A stretch of DNA of 64,000 nt, taken from the NCBI RefSeq assembly GCF_003634695.1, contig NZ_RBWV01000016.1, forward strand, positions 152,259 to 216,258. The letters are read 5' to 3'. Shown piece by piece: positions 1 through 8,552 of this stretch. The first letter of the stretch is position 1. Each line of letters starts with the position of its first letter. Source of the DNA: Motilibacter peucedani. Lineage in GTDB: Bacteria > Actinomycetota > Actinomycetes > Motilibacterales > Motilibacteraceae. Under the pieces are notes generated by a model. It had not been told where the DNA came from. It searched no databases and saw only the letters and a list, made by a program, of their open reading frames with translations. A program made the translations under genes and the position numbers.

Positions 1-1054
1 GCCGCGCCGACGTCGCCACCGCGAGCGCCGAGCACCCGGTGCGACTGCCGGTCGTCGGCGACGTCCCCGCCGGCTCCCAGGTGAGCTACCGCGTGCAGCC
101 GGGCCAGTGCGTACGCATCATGACCGGCGCGCCGGTCCCCGAGGGGGCCGACTCCGTCGTGCCGGTCGAGTGGACCGACCGCGGCACCGAGACCGTCGAG
201 GTCCGGCAGGCGCCCGCCGCAGGCCAGCACGTGCGCCTGCGCGGCGGCGACGTACGCGCCGGTGACGTCGTCCTGACCGCGGGCACCCGCCTCGGTCCCG
301 CCCACGTCGCACTGCTGGCCGCGGTCGGCCGGTCGCGCGCCCTCGTGCGCCCGCGCCCGCGCGTCGTGATGGTGTCGACCGGCAGCGAGCTGGTCGAGGC
401 CGGCGCCGTGCCCGGGCACGGGCAGATCCCCGACGCCAACGGCCCGGGCCTCACCGCGGCGGCCCGCGAGGCCGGCGCCGTGGTCTTCCGGGTCGGGATC
501 GTCCCCGACGACCCGCGCGTCCTGCTCGACACCATCGAGGACCAGCTGGTGCGCGCCGACCTCGTCGTCACCACCGGCGGCGTGAGCGCCGGTGCCTACG
601 ACGTGGTCAAGGAGGTGCTCAGCCGGCTGGGCACCGTCGAGTTCGGGCCGGTCGCCATGCAGCCCGGCAAGCCGCAGGGCTTCGGCACCGTCGGCCCCGA
701 CGCCACGCCGATCTTCACGCTCCCCGGCAACCCGGTCAGCGCCTTCGTGTCGTTCGAGGTGTTCGTGCGCCCGGCGATCCGCCGCATGCTCGGCGTCGAG
801 CCCCTGCACCGGCCGATGGTCTCGGCCGAGTGCACCGAGGCGCTCGACTCCCGCGCCGGTGTGCGCCAGTTCCTGCGCGGCTCACTGACCGAGCGCGACG
901 GCCGCCTCGTGGTCGAGCCGTCGCCCGGCGGCCCCGGCTCCCACCTGGTCGCCTCGCTCGCGAAGGCCAACTGCCTGCTGGTCGTCGGCGAGGATGTCAC
1001 CCACGTCGCCGCCGGCGAGCAGGTGCCGGTCATGGTGCTCGAGCGGCGGACCTC

Positions 1055-1058
<4 letters not shown>
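1..1058 (+). CDS. moeA: MoeA/Glp-like molybdopterin molybdotransferase family protein (5' partial)
   Basis: The reading frame is open from base 3, so the gene begins upstream of the window; 351 residues are visible. MoeA inserts molybdate into adenylylated molybdopterin in the cytoplasm. The family's molybdopterin-binding loop is seen as GGVSAGAYD, followed by the LPGNPVSAF motif and the C-terminal domain IV. The actinobacterial paralogue Glp, a gephyrin-like protein, instead binds FtsZ together with the membrane protein GlpR/SepX. The nearby RimJ-like acetyltransferase and sepX/glpR fit the Glp locus, while moaC and mog directly downstream fit cofactor synthesis. The stop overlaps the moaC start (GTGA), so the genes are probably translationally coupled. 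Family assignment is firm; enzyme versus divisome role is inference. Confidence 0.9.
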
Positions 1059-1530
<472 letters not shown>

Positions 1531-1534
<4 letters not shown>

Positions 1535-2034
1535 GCGCGCCGCGTGCCCTGGTCGTCGTCGCCTCCAACCGCGCGGCCGACGGCGTCTACTCCGACCGCG
1601 GCGGCCCGGTGCTGGTGGAGGGCCTGGCCGAGCTCGGCTTCGCCGTCGACGGGCCGCAGGTCGTGCACGACGGTCTCCCGGTCGAGCGCGCGCTGCGCGC
1701 GGCGGTCGAGCACGGCTACGACGTGGTGCTGACGACGGGCGGCACCGGCCTCTCGCCCACCGACCGCACGCCGGAGGCGACCGCCGCGGTGGTCGAGCGC
1801 CGGGTGCCGGGCATCGAGGAGGCGCTGCGCGCCGACGGCCTCCGCCGCGGGGTGCCGACCGCCATGCTCTCGCGCGGGCTGGCCGGCCAGGCCGGCACCA
1901 CCCTCGTGGTCAACGTCGCGGGCTCGCCCGGCGCCTGCCGCGACGCCCTCGCCGTGCTCGGGCCCGTGCTCGTCCACGCCGTCTCCCAGCAGCGAGGCGG
2001 CGACCACCCCCAGCCCGCCGGCGAGGGGTCGTGA
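1531..2034 (+). CDS. mog: MogA/MoaB family molybdopterin adenylyltransferase
   Basis: This family adenylylates molybdopterin using ATP, giving the substrate that MoeA uses for metal insertion. The 167-residue protein has the single MoCF-binding fold: an N-terminal beta strand (ALVVVASNRAADG), the TTGGTGLSPTDRTPE loop that binds molybdopterin, and a late NVAGSPGACRDAL segment. The GTG start at 1531 gives a 4-nt overlap with moaC. MoaB and MogA cannot be told apart with certainty from sequence alone. Its place between moaC and the acetyltransferase gene makes the cluster look like a partial cofactor operon joined to the glp-rimJ-sepX group. Confidence 0.92.
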
Positions 2035-2636
2035 CAGCGCCCGGCTGGCCCGCGGAGCTCGACGAGGGCCCCGTCGGACTGCGGCCGCTGCGCCGCCGCG
2101 ACGCCGAGGCGTGGCGCGAGCTGCGCAGCCGCAACGCGCGCTGGCTGGTGCCGTGGGAGGCGACGGCGCCCGACCCGGGCTCGCCGCCGATCTCCTTCGC
2201 CGCGACGGTGCGCTTCCTGCGGGCCGAGGCGCGGGCCGGGCGGGCGCTGCCCTTCGTCGTGACCTACGACGGCGTCCTCGTCGGTCAGGTCACCGTCAGC
2301 GGCATCACCCGCGGGTCGCTGTGCTCGGCGCAGGTCGGCTACTGGGTCGACTCGGCGATGGCCGGCCGCGGCATCATCCCGACCGCGGTGGCCATGGTCG
2401 TCGACCACTGCTTCGGCCCGGTCGGCCTGCACCGCGTCGAGATCAACATCCGGCCCGAGAACGCTGCGTCGCTGCGGGTCGTCGAGAAGCTCGGCTTCCG
2501 CGACGAGGGGGTGCGCCGGCGGCTGCTCCACATCGACGGCGACTGGCGCGACCACCGCTCCTTCGCGCTGCTGCGCGAGGAGGTCCCGGGTGGTCTGCGC
2601 TCGCGGTGGCGCGCGGTCCGGCAGTCCTCCGGCTGA
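2031..2636 (+). CDS. RimJ/RimL-type GNAT N-acetyltransferase
   Basis: A 201-residue cytoplasmic GNAT protein that transfers acetyl from acetyl-CoA, probably to a protein N-terminus. The fold is recognisable from the early GLRPLRRRDAEAW strand-helix, the GYWVDSAMAGRGI segment that corresponds to the acetyl-CoA pyrophosphate-binding turn, and the NIRPENAASLRVVEKLGF motif typical of RimJ/RimL enzymes. The GTG start overlaps the mog stop by 4 nt. A rimJ-like gene next to a moeA-like gene and a SepX-type membrane gene is a conserved actinobacterial arrangement (rimJ is Rv0995 in M. tuberculosis, from general knowledge). The substrate cannot be told from the sequence. Confidence 0.88.
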   Translation: MTAPGWPAELDEGPVGLRPLRRRDAEAWRELRSRNARWLVPWEATAPDPGSPPISFAATVRFLRAEARAGRALPFVVTYDGVLVGQVTVSGITRGSLCSAQVGYWVDSAMAGRGIIPTAVAMVVDHCFGPVGLHRVEINIRPENAASLRVVEKLGFRDEGVRRRLLHIDGDWRDHRSFALLREEVPGGLRSRWRAVRQSSG

Positions 2637-2729
2637 GCGTCCGCCCCGTCGCGGTGCGGTTGTGACGGCTGTGACTGGTGCGACACGCCGGGCGTCCCTC
2701 GGATGCGGCGACGCCGCTGGTCAGCGCCC

Positions 2730-2735
2730 TAGCGT
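2730..2735 (+). promoter_or_regulatory. -10 hexamer TAGCGT, likely leaderless promoter of sepX
   Basis: TAGCGT fits the actinobacterial TANNNT -10 element and ends 6 nt before the GTG start at 2742. Transcription would start at or next to the start codon, giving a leaderless message. No clear -35 hexamer or Shine-Dalgarno sequence is seen. Confidence 0.5.
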
Positions 2736-2741
2736 GGGCAC

Positions 2742-3716
2742 GTGACCGGCCTGATCTTCGGGACAATCGTCGCCGCCTGGGCGGCTGTCCTGGTCCCCAT
2801 GTGGCTGCGACGTCACGACGAGCGCAACGAGGCCCGCTCGGTCGAGCGGTTCTCCTCGGCGATGCGCGTGCTCTCGCGCCGCGGGCCGGCCACCTCGGGC
2901 CCCGCCGCGCCGGGTCGGCGCGCCGTCGTCATGCCGGCCCGCCCGCGGGTCGCCGACGTCCACGTCACGGGTCCCTCGCGCGAGCGGCGGCCGATCGTGC
3001 CGCTGCGCACGGTGCGCACCGCCACGACGACCGCCCCCACAGCCGGAAGGTCCACCCGCGTGACATCCCAGCCCCGGCCCGCCCGCCGCTCCGCGCCGCT
3101 CGCTCCCGTCGTCGCCGCCCTCGGCCGGCTGCGCCCCCGCGCGCCGCGCTCGACCGCGCCCGTCAGCCTGGTCGTGCGCCGCCGGCGCACGCTCGTGGGC
3201 CTGGCCGCGCTGCTCCTGGTCGTCACCGTCGCCTGGCTGCTCGGCCCCGCTCCGGTCTGGCTGCCCGTCCTCGCACTGCTCGCGCTGGTCGGCTACGTCG
3301 TCCACCTGCGGGCCCAGGCCCGCGTCAGCTCCGAGGCGGCCCGCCGCCGCGCCGCGGTGGAGCAGCGCACGGCGGCCCGCGCCGCACGCCGCTCGTCCAC
3401 CGACCGGGTGCGCCGCGCCCGCGCCGCCGGCATCCCGGTGCCGGAGGCCGTCGACGAGGCGACCCTCGACGAGATGCTCGACGACGGCTGGGACCCGCGG
3501 GAGGTGCCGCTGCCCACCTACGTCGCCAAGTCGGCCGCGCCGCGCCTGCCCGACGCCGACGTCGCCGCCTTCTGGGGCGACCCGGCCCGCGACGACGAGT
3601 CCCCGCTGCCCGTGGGCTCGCCGGCTCCCGCGCCCGCTCCGGTCGACGAGGCCGACGAGGCGCTCGACGACGAGCTGGGAGCCATCCTCGAGCGCCGCCG
3701 CGTCGTCGGGGAGTAG
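2742..3716 (+). CDS. sepX: SepX/GlpR-like divisome membrane protein
   Basis: A 324-residue membrane protein. One TM segment lies at residues 3-22, followed by a basic disordered region, then two TM segments at about 151-167 and 172-188, a basic helical stretch, and an acidic C-terminal tail rich in Pro, Asp and Glu. This pattern and the neighbourhood match SepX of Streptomyces and GlpR of Corynebacterium. Both are published divisome proteins; GlpR is the membrane receptor for the gephyrin-like Glp. The tail includes an EMLDDGWDPREVPLPTYV motif typical of the family. The GTG start at 2742 sits just after a TANNNT box, with no Shine-Dalgarno. The role in septation is inferred from family and context. 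Confidence 0.8.
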   Translation: MTGLIFGTIVAAWAAVLVPMWLRRHDERNEARSVERFSSAMRVLSRRGPATSGPAAPGRRAVVMPARPRVADVHVTGPSRERRPIVPLRTVRTATTTAPTAGRSTRVTSQPRPARRSAPLAPVVAALGRLRPRAPRSTAPVSLVVRRRRTLVGLAALLLVVTVAWLLGPAPVWLPVLALLALVGYVVHLRAQARVSSEAARRRAAVEQRTAARAARRSSTDRVRRARAAGIPVPEAVDEATLDEMLDDGWDPREVPLPTYVAKSAAPRLPDADVAAFWGDPARDDESPLPVGSPAPAPAPVDEADEALDDELGAILERRRVVGE

Positions 3717-3756
3717 GTCGTGGGGAGCACGTCGCAGCCGGTCCCACCGGGTCGGC

Positions 3757-3762
3757 TATGCT
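3757..3762 (+). promoter_or_regulatory. Candidate -10 box TATGCT of the tRNA-Ala gene
   Basis: TATGCT fits TANNNT and ends 13 nt before the first base of the tRNA, a normal distance for a tRNA promoter. No convincing -35 box is visible. Confidence 0.35.
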
Positions 3763-3775
3763 TGCCGACGTTCTT

Positions 3776-3848
3776 GGGGCTGTAGCGCAGCTGGTAGCGC
3801 ACCTCGTTCGCAACGAGGGGGTCAGGGGTTCGAGTCCCCTCAGCTCCA
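3776..3848 (+). tRNA. tRNA-Ala (anticodon CGC)
   Basis: A full cloverleaf can be drawn. The acceptor stem is GGGGCTG with CAGCTCC (one G-U pair), the anticodon arm is CCTCG-TTCGCAA-CGAGG with anticodon CGC, and the T arm carries GGTTCGAGTCC. The discriminator base is A and CCA is not encoded exactly. The last nine bases overlap, on the other strand, the end of the large membrane protein gene that converges on it. Confidence 0.96.
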
Positions 3849-6248
3849 CCCAGACGTGCTCGCCGCGCGAGCGCGCAGCACCTCCGCCAGCCGGTCGGCG
3901 TACGCGTAGGTCTGCGGGTCGCTGAACCAGTCCGAGTGCGCGTGCACCGGCACTGCGACCGGCGAGGCGTCGGTCCAGAGCACCGGCGGGTCGTGCACCC
4001 AGGCGTCCACCGCCGGCTCGGTGCCCGGCGTCAGGGCCAGGCCGCCGATGTAGTCGCTGCGCCGGGCCAGGTTGGTCCAGCGCCCCACGCCGTCCTCGGT
4101 CAGCGCGTCGCGCAGCAGGCGCAGCTGGTCCTGGCCGAACCAGGCCGGGAACGCCCGGCCGTAGAGCCGGCTGACCGGTGCGGCGAGCGTCAGCAGCGCG
4201 GTGTGCGCGCGCACTGCGGCTGGCAGCTGGGCCATGACCGCCACCGAGATGGGCGAGCCCTGGCTGTAGCCGGTGAGCAGGACCGCCACGTGCGGCTCGA
4301 CCTGAAGCGGGTCGGGCAGCGCCTCGGGTGCGCCGCACCGCCCACGCTCGGTGTCCTGCTGGCCGACGGCCGGGTCGCGTGGGACCAGCTCCGCAGCTCC
4401 CACGATGCGGCGGATCCGGGTCACGAGCTCCGGCACCGATCGCTCGGCGTAGCTCGGCGGCGCCAGCGGGTGGACCGCGCGCGGCCAGAACGTGATGACG
4501 TCCCAGACGAGGCTCACCTTCTTGCGCGCCGCGGTGTCGACCAGCGCGCGGCGCACCTGGTTGACGAACGCGGCGGTCACCGCAGCAGCTGCCAGCGCCC
4601 CGAACTGGCCCAGCGAGCCGAGGTCGCGCTCGCGCCGGGCCGGCACGACGTCGTAGTGCACCAGCCAGAGGTCGGCGACGAAGGCCACGCAGGCGACGAC
4701 GGTGAAGGTGGCCAGCGCGTAGGGCAGGTAGTCGGTGAGCCGCGCCCGCGCCCAGACCTTCGCGACGGCGCGGCGGCTGACCGAGTGCGCCGGCGTCGGG
4801 TCGTAGTCGGCCACGATCTCGGCCGCTACAGGTCCCGAGCGCAACAGGCGCAGACCGAGCGGCAGCACGGCGAGGACGAGCACGGCGACGACGGCGACCG
4901 CCAGGAACGCGACGCCCGAGGCGAAGACCGTGTAGGGCAGGCCCAACTGGTCGTGCGTGGTCTGACCCGCGTCCTTCGGCTTGCCCAGCACGTTGCTCGT
5001 CAGCAGCAGCAGCGTGGCCGAGAAGATGCTGGCCACCATCACGGCGAGCAGGGCCACCACCGGCGCGGCGAACCCCGCGAGCATCCCCTCCTGGTGGCGC
5101 CACTGCCGACGCACGCACCCGGCGAGCGCGACGACGCACACCAGCCCGACCTCCACCAGCACCAGCAGGTCCTGCATCATCCGGTCGCCGCGCATCGGCT
5201 GGCCGTCGCTGCGGGAGGGGGAGCAGGCCAGCACCACGACCGCGACTCCGGCGACCACCGTCGACGACGCGGCGAGCGCCCGGTACGCCGACAGCGGCAG
5301 CGCCTGCGACCAGCCCTCGATCTGCGCCGTCCGGTCGGCGCCGCTCAGGACGCTGAGCACGACGGCGACCGCGGCGTACGCACTGGCGAGCGCCCACGCG
5401 GTGGTGCGGAAGGCGCCCCACGAGGAGTGCGGCAGCCCGGCGTACGCGGTGACGACCGAGGTGCCGACGCAGACGTGGAGGCAGCGCTGGCGCACGAGGG
5501 TCTGCTCGCCGTCCCAGAAGCGCGGCTGCGCGAGGCGCCACCCCGGCGGGCCGTCGGCGCCCGTGGAGCCGTCCCACCGCTCGTAGTTGCGGTTCGTGCG
5601 CCGGCCCAGCTCCCACAGCACGCCGACCGCGAGCAGCACCGCGGCGAGCGCCGCCGCCACCAGCACGCTGCGCCGGACCTCGGCGAGCAAGCCGATCGCG
5701 TGGGGCAGCACCGGCGGCGTCTTCGCCGCCGCCTGCCAGGCCACCAGGTCGACGAGCACGTAGCCGAGCGTCGCCACGAACGACGCGGTGAGGGCGAGGG
5801 CCAGCAGGCGCAGGGCCGCGCGGGCGGTCCGCGACTCCCAGCTGCGGTCGACCCGGAGCAGCATCCAGTGCGCCAGGTTGACCAGCGCGAAGGGCAGGAG
5901 GAGCCCCCACAGCGCGGTGACCCAGCCCGCGTAGTCGAGCTTCCCCCAGCAGTAGGTCTCGTGCTCCATCGTGCGCGCCGGCGCCCGCGAGCCCGGGTAC
6001 CACGACCGGTAGAACCCGGCGCTCGAGTCGCCGGCCACCTGCAGCGTCGACGGGGTCTCGAGGTTGGTCTCGGCGCTCGCCCCGCCGACGCCGTGGACGC
6101 GGATCTCCAGCACGGGCAGCGGCGCGCCAGGCGGCCGGCACAGCGAGGACACCTCGCCCCTGCCGTGCGCTGCCCAGACGCCGGTCAGGTCGGCGCCGGA
6201 GTAGCCGAAGGCGTGGCCGAGCCCGATGCCCGGCTGCTCCAGGTCCAT
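3840..6248 (-). CDS. Polytopic membrane protein with C-terminal alpha/beta-hydrolase motif
   Basis: Function not known. The 802-residue protein starts with a soluble segment containing EIRVHGVGG, then has about ten hydrophobic segments, then a soluble C-terminal domain. That domain contains GYSQGS at about residues 659-664, a G-x-S-x-G nucleophile elbow, and near the end HAHSDWFSD, which could supply the catalytic His. This suggests a serine hydrolase or lipase-like domain attached to a membrane core; the substrate is unknown. The start at 6248 is the longest option; a GTG at 6113, which begins right at the HGVGG segment, is a credible alternative. The stop codon lies inside the tRNA-Ala gene on the opposite strand. 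Confidence 0.75.
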   Translation of the reverse strand: MDLEQPGIGLGHAFGYSGADLTGVWAAHGRGEVSSLCRPPGAPLPVLEIRVHGVGGASAETNLETPSTLQVAGDSSAGFYRSWYPGSRAPARTMEHETYCWGKLDYAGWVTALWGLLLPFALVNLAHWMLLRVDRSWESRTARAALRLLALALTASFVATLGYVLVDLVAWQAAAKTPPVLPHAIGLLAEVRRSVLVAAALAAVLLAVGVLWELGRRTNRNYERWDGSTGADGPPGWRLAQPRFWDGEQTLVRQRCLHVCVGTSVVTAYAGLPHSSWGAFRTTAWALASAYAAVAVVLSVLSGADRTAQIEGWSQALPLSAYRALAASSTVVAGVAVVVLACSPSRSDGQPMRGDRMMQDLLVLVEVGLVCVVALAGCVRRQWRHQEGMLAGFAAPVVALLAVMVASIFSATLLLLTSNVLGKPKDAGQTTHDQLGLPYTVFASGVAFLAVAVVAVLVLAVLPLGLRLLRSGPVAAEIVADYDPTPAHSVSRRAVAKVWARARLTDYLPYALATFTVVACVAFVADLWLVHYDVVPARRERDLGSLGQFGALAAAAVTAAFVNQVRRALVDTAARKKVSLVWDVITFWPRAVHPLAPPSYAERSVPELVTRIRRIVGAAELVPRDPAVGQQDTERGRCGAPEALPDPLQVEPHVAVLLTGYSQGSPISVAVMAQLPAAVRAHTALLTLAAPVSRLYGRAFPAWFGQDQLRLLRDALTEDGVGRWTNLARRSDYIGGLALTPGTEPAVDAWVHDPPVLWTDASPVAVPVHAHSDWFSDPQTYAYADRLAEVLRARAASTSGWS

Positions 6249-6314
6249 GCCGTCAATGTCCGGCGGCGGGAGCGCGCTGTCCAGAGCCGGAGGGGCAGGA
6301 ACCGGCGACGCCCG

Positions 6315-6320
6315 TAGGCT
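6315..6320 (+). promoter_or_regulatory. Candidate -10 box TAGGCT of the DUF3817 gene
   Basis: TAGGCT fits TANNNT and lies about 35 nt before the GTG start at 6356. The resulting leader would hold the GAGGAG ribosome binding site at about 6343, so this is a leadered promoter. Confidence 0.35.
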
Positions 6321-6355
6321 GGAGGCACACCCGTTGACCTGCGAGGAGTACTGCT

Positions 6356-6691
6356 GTGAGCTCTGCCACCACCGACGCTGCGCCGATCACCCTGCGCACC
6401 GCCGACGGCCGCTTCCGCATCGCCGCGGTCGCGGAGGCGTGCTCCTGGGCGGCGCTGCTGATCGGCATGTTCTTCAAGTACGTCGTGGTGAAGAACCAGG
6501 TGGGCGTGCAGGTCTTCGGGCCGATCCACGGCGCGTTCTTCATCGCCTACGTGGTGTCGACCCTGCTGGTCGCCCGCGCCCACCGGTGGTCCGCCGGCGT
6601 GACGGTGGTCGGCCTGCTCGCCAGCATCCCGCCCTTCGGGACGCTGGTGTTCGAGCGCTGGGCCGCGCGCAACGGCCGTCTCTCGCGCTAG
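6356..6691 (+). CDS. DUF3817 family small integral membrane protein
   Basis: A 111-residue protein with about three hydrophobic segments: around residues 20-40 (a segment with AALLIGMFFKYVVV), around 55-72 (HGAFFIAYVVSTLLVA), and around 77-95. The FRIAAVAEACSW start and the GPIHGAFFIAY motif are typical of DUF3817, a family of actinobacterial and other membrane proteins of unknown function. The GTG start follows a good GAGGAG Shine-Dalgarno sequence. It is divergent from the large membrane hydrolase-like gene, and the roughly 107-nt gap probably holds both promoters. Confidence 0.85.
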   Translation: MSSATTDAAPITLRTADGRFRIAAVAEACSWAALLIGMFFKYVVVKNQVGVQVFGPIHGAFFIAYVVSTLLVARAHRWSAGVTVVGLLASIPPFGTLVFERWAARNGRLSR

Positions 6692-6698
6692 CGGTCGC

Positions 6699-6899
6699 TC
6701 AGAGCAGCGCGACGACGACCCAGCCGAGCCCGACCGCGAGCAGCGGCGTCGCGATGCGCCTCAGCACCGTGCGCTGCCCGCGAGGGTCGGCGTCCCGCTC
6801 CGCCGGGGAGCGCTGCCGCAGCCGGGCCAGGTCGACGGCGAGCACGACGGCTCCGATGGCGAAGAGCACCAGGCCGAAGGTGAGCCGCGATCCGTCCAT
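6699..6899 (-). CDS. Small two-TM membrane protein, function unknown
   Basis: A 66-residue protein with two hydrophobic helices, at about residues 7-24 and 48-65, joined by a charged loop rich in Arg, Asp and Glu. It follows the O-mannosyltransferase gene on the same strand, 24 nt after its stop, so it may be the last gene of that transcript. The codon pattern and two-helix layout support a real gene. No family is recognised. Confidence 0.6.
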   Translation of the reverse strand: MDGSRLTFGLVLFAIGAVVLAVDLARLRQRSPAERDADPRGQRTVLRRIATPLLAVGLGWVVVALL

Positions 6900-6923
6900 G
6901 CCGTCGAGTGTGCCAGGGCAGCG

Positions 6924-8516
6924 TCAGATCCAGCTCTGGAACCACATCCGCGACAGCCAGTCGTGGTCGGGGATCGACTGGCTCGTGAGGATCGGGTAGA
7001 GGTAGGCGAAGTTCGCCACCACGAGCAGGACGTAGGCGCCGGCGGCAGCGGCCGACCACGTACGCCTGGTGACCGACGCCCGCGCCCCCCCGAGCGCGAG
7101 ACCGATCACCATCGTGACGGCGAGCGCGATGTAGGGGGAGAAGACCACCGCGTAGAACGAGAAGATCGTGCGGTGCTGGTAGTTGAACCAGGGCAGGTAG
7201 CCGGCGCCGATGGCCGTGAGGATCGCTGCCGCGCGGTAGTCGCGCCGGCCGACCATCCGGTAGAGCAGCACGCCGATCGCGGGGATCGACGCCCACCACA
7301 GCGCCGGGGTGCCTAGGGCGGTGACGACCTCGTCGCAGGTGCCGGCACCGCAGTGGTACTGCGCATCGGTGCCCCGCTGGAACCAGAAGGCGGTGGGCCG
7401 GCCGAGGATGAGCCAGCTCCACGGGTTCGACTTGTAGGCGTGGAACTTCGCGAGTCCGACGTTGAAGTCGTACATCTCGTGGTGGTAGTACCAGAGGCTC
7501 TTCAGGGCGTCGGTCGGCAGCAGCGGGTAGCGCCCGGCGTTCTCCGGCTTCGCGGCCCACCCGCGGTCCCAGGCGTGCGCCGGGTCCGAGAGGAACCACC
7601 CGGTCCACGAGGCGATGTAGACCACCAGCGGGAGCAGCGCCAGGTAGACCACGAAGACTGGTACGTCTCGGCGCAGCGTGTCGAGGTAGGGCCGCTCGGC
7701 TCCTGCGGTCCGCCGGGCGGACGTCGTCCACACCAGCGCCAGCAGGCCGTAGGCGACGACGAAGAAGGCACCGTTCCACTTCGTGCCGCACGCCATCCCG
7801 AGGAACAGCCCGGCGCCCAGCAGCCACGGCCGGAGGCCCAGCGACGCCGAGCTCGCGCTGTGGTCGCGGCGGTTGGTCACGGTGTCGGCCAGCCGGCGCC
7901 GCACCCAGTCGCGGTCGACGACCACGCAGGCGAAGGCGCACAGCGCCCAGAACGTCAGCACGGGATCGAGCAGCGCGGTCCGGCTCTCGACGAGGTGCAG
8001 CCCGTCGGTGGCGAGCAGCAGCCCAGCCACGCAGCCCAGCAGCGTCGAGCGGAAGAGCCGGCGCCCGGTGCGCGCGACGACCAGCACGCCGAGCGTCCCC
8101 AGCAGCGCGACCGAGAACCGCCAGCCGAAGCCGTCGGGGTGCGCGCTGTGCAGGTGGTAGCCGAAGAGCTTCTCGCCGACCGCGATGACCCACTTGCCCA
8201 GCGGCGGGTGCACCACGAAGTCGGGGCCGGGTGTGGCAGGCGGCGGCCCGTCGTAGGGCACGGCGTACTCGACGCCGTAGTGCAGCATCGACTGCGCTTC
8301 CTGCGGGTAGAACTTCTCGTCGAAGACGATCGCAGCCGGCTTGCCGAGCCGCCAGAAGTGGAAGCACCCGGCCAGCGCCGCCACCAGCACCGGGCCGAGC
8401 CAGCCGATCACGCGGTCCGAGGGCATGGGCGTGACGAGCCGCTCGCGCACCGCCGAGGCGTAGCCGCGCGGGCGGGTCGTCAGGGCGCGGGGCGCTTCGG
8501 TGACGGTCGTCGACAC
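6924..8516 (-). CDS. pmt: Protein O-mannosyltransferase (GT39 family)
   Basis: Transfers mannose from polyprenyl-phosphate-mannose to Ser or Thr of proteins crossing the membrane through Sec. The 530-residue protein is typical of actinobacterial Pmt: many TM segments, and the acidic FDEKFY motif in the first outer loop that carries the catalytic Asp-Glu pair. Later come VVHPPLGKW, the ESRTALLDP segment and YHHEMYDFN. Membrane GT39 enzymes act on the outer face of the membrane. The GTG at 8516 is chosen because a TANNNT box ends 6 nt upstream; an ATG near residue 30 is an alternative. The divergent neighbour is rsmI, as in M. tuberculosis (Rv1002c/Rv1003). Thr-Pro-rich exported proteins in this window are plausible substrates. 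Confidence 0.93.
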   Translation of the reverse strand: MSTTVTEAPRALTTRPRGYASAVRERLVTPMPSDRVIGWLGPVLVAALAGCFHFWRLGKPAAIVFDEKFYPQEAQSMLHYGVEYAVPYDGPPPATPGPDFVVHPPLGKWVIAVGEKLFGYHLHSAHPDGFGWRFSVALLGTLGVLVVARTGRRLFRSTLLGCVAGLLLATDGLHLVESRTALLDPVLTFWALCAFACVVVDRDWVRRRLADTVTNRRDHSASSASLGLRPWLLGAGLFLGMACGTKWNGAFFVVAYGLLALVWTTSARRTAGAERPYLDTLRRDVPVFVVYLALLPLVVYIASWTGWFLSDPAHAWDRGWAAKPENAGRYPLLPTDALKSLWYYHHEMYDFNVGLAKFHAYKSNPWSWLILGRPTAFWFQRGTDAQYHCGAGTCDEVVTALGTPALWWASIPAIGVLLYRMVGRRDYRAAAILTAIGAGYLPWFNYQHRTIFSFYAVVFSPYIALAVTMVIGLALGGARASVTRRTWSAAAAGAYVLLVVANFAYLYPILTSQSIPDHDWLSRMWFQSWI

Positions 8517-8522
8517 GCGGTC

Positions 8523-8528
8523 ATCGTA
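8523..8528 (-). promoter_or_regulatory. -10 hexamer TACGAT, likely leaderless promoter of pmt
   Basis: Read on the minus strand the bases are TACGAT, and 6 nt separate them from the GTG start at 8516. The spacing implies a leaderless message. The box is only 11 bp from the plus-strand -10 of rsmI, so the two promoters must overlap. Confidence 0.5.
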
Positions 8529-8539
8529 GGGCGCGGGCG

Positions 8540-8545
8540 TAGGGT
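8540..8545 (+). promoter_or_regulatory. -10 hexamer TAGGGT, likely leaderless promoter of rsmI
   Basis: TAGGGT fits TANNNT and ends 7 nt before the GTG start at 8553. The gap to the divergent pmt gene is only 36 bp, so the -35 region of each promoter falls in the other gene's promoter or coding start. Confidence 0.5.
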
Positions 8546-8552
8546 CGAGGCT

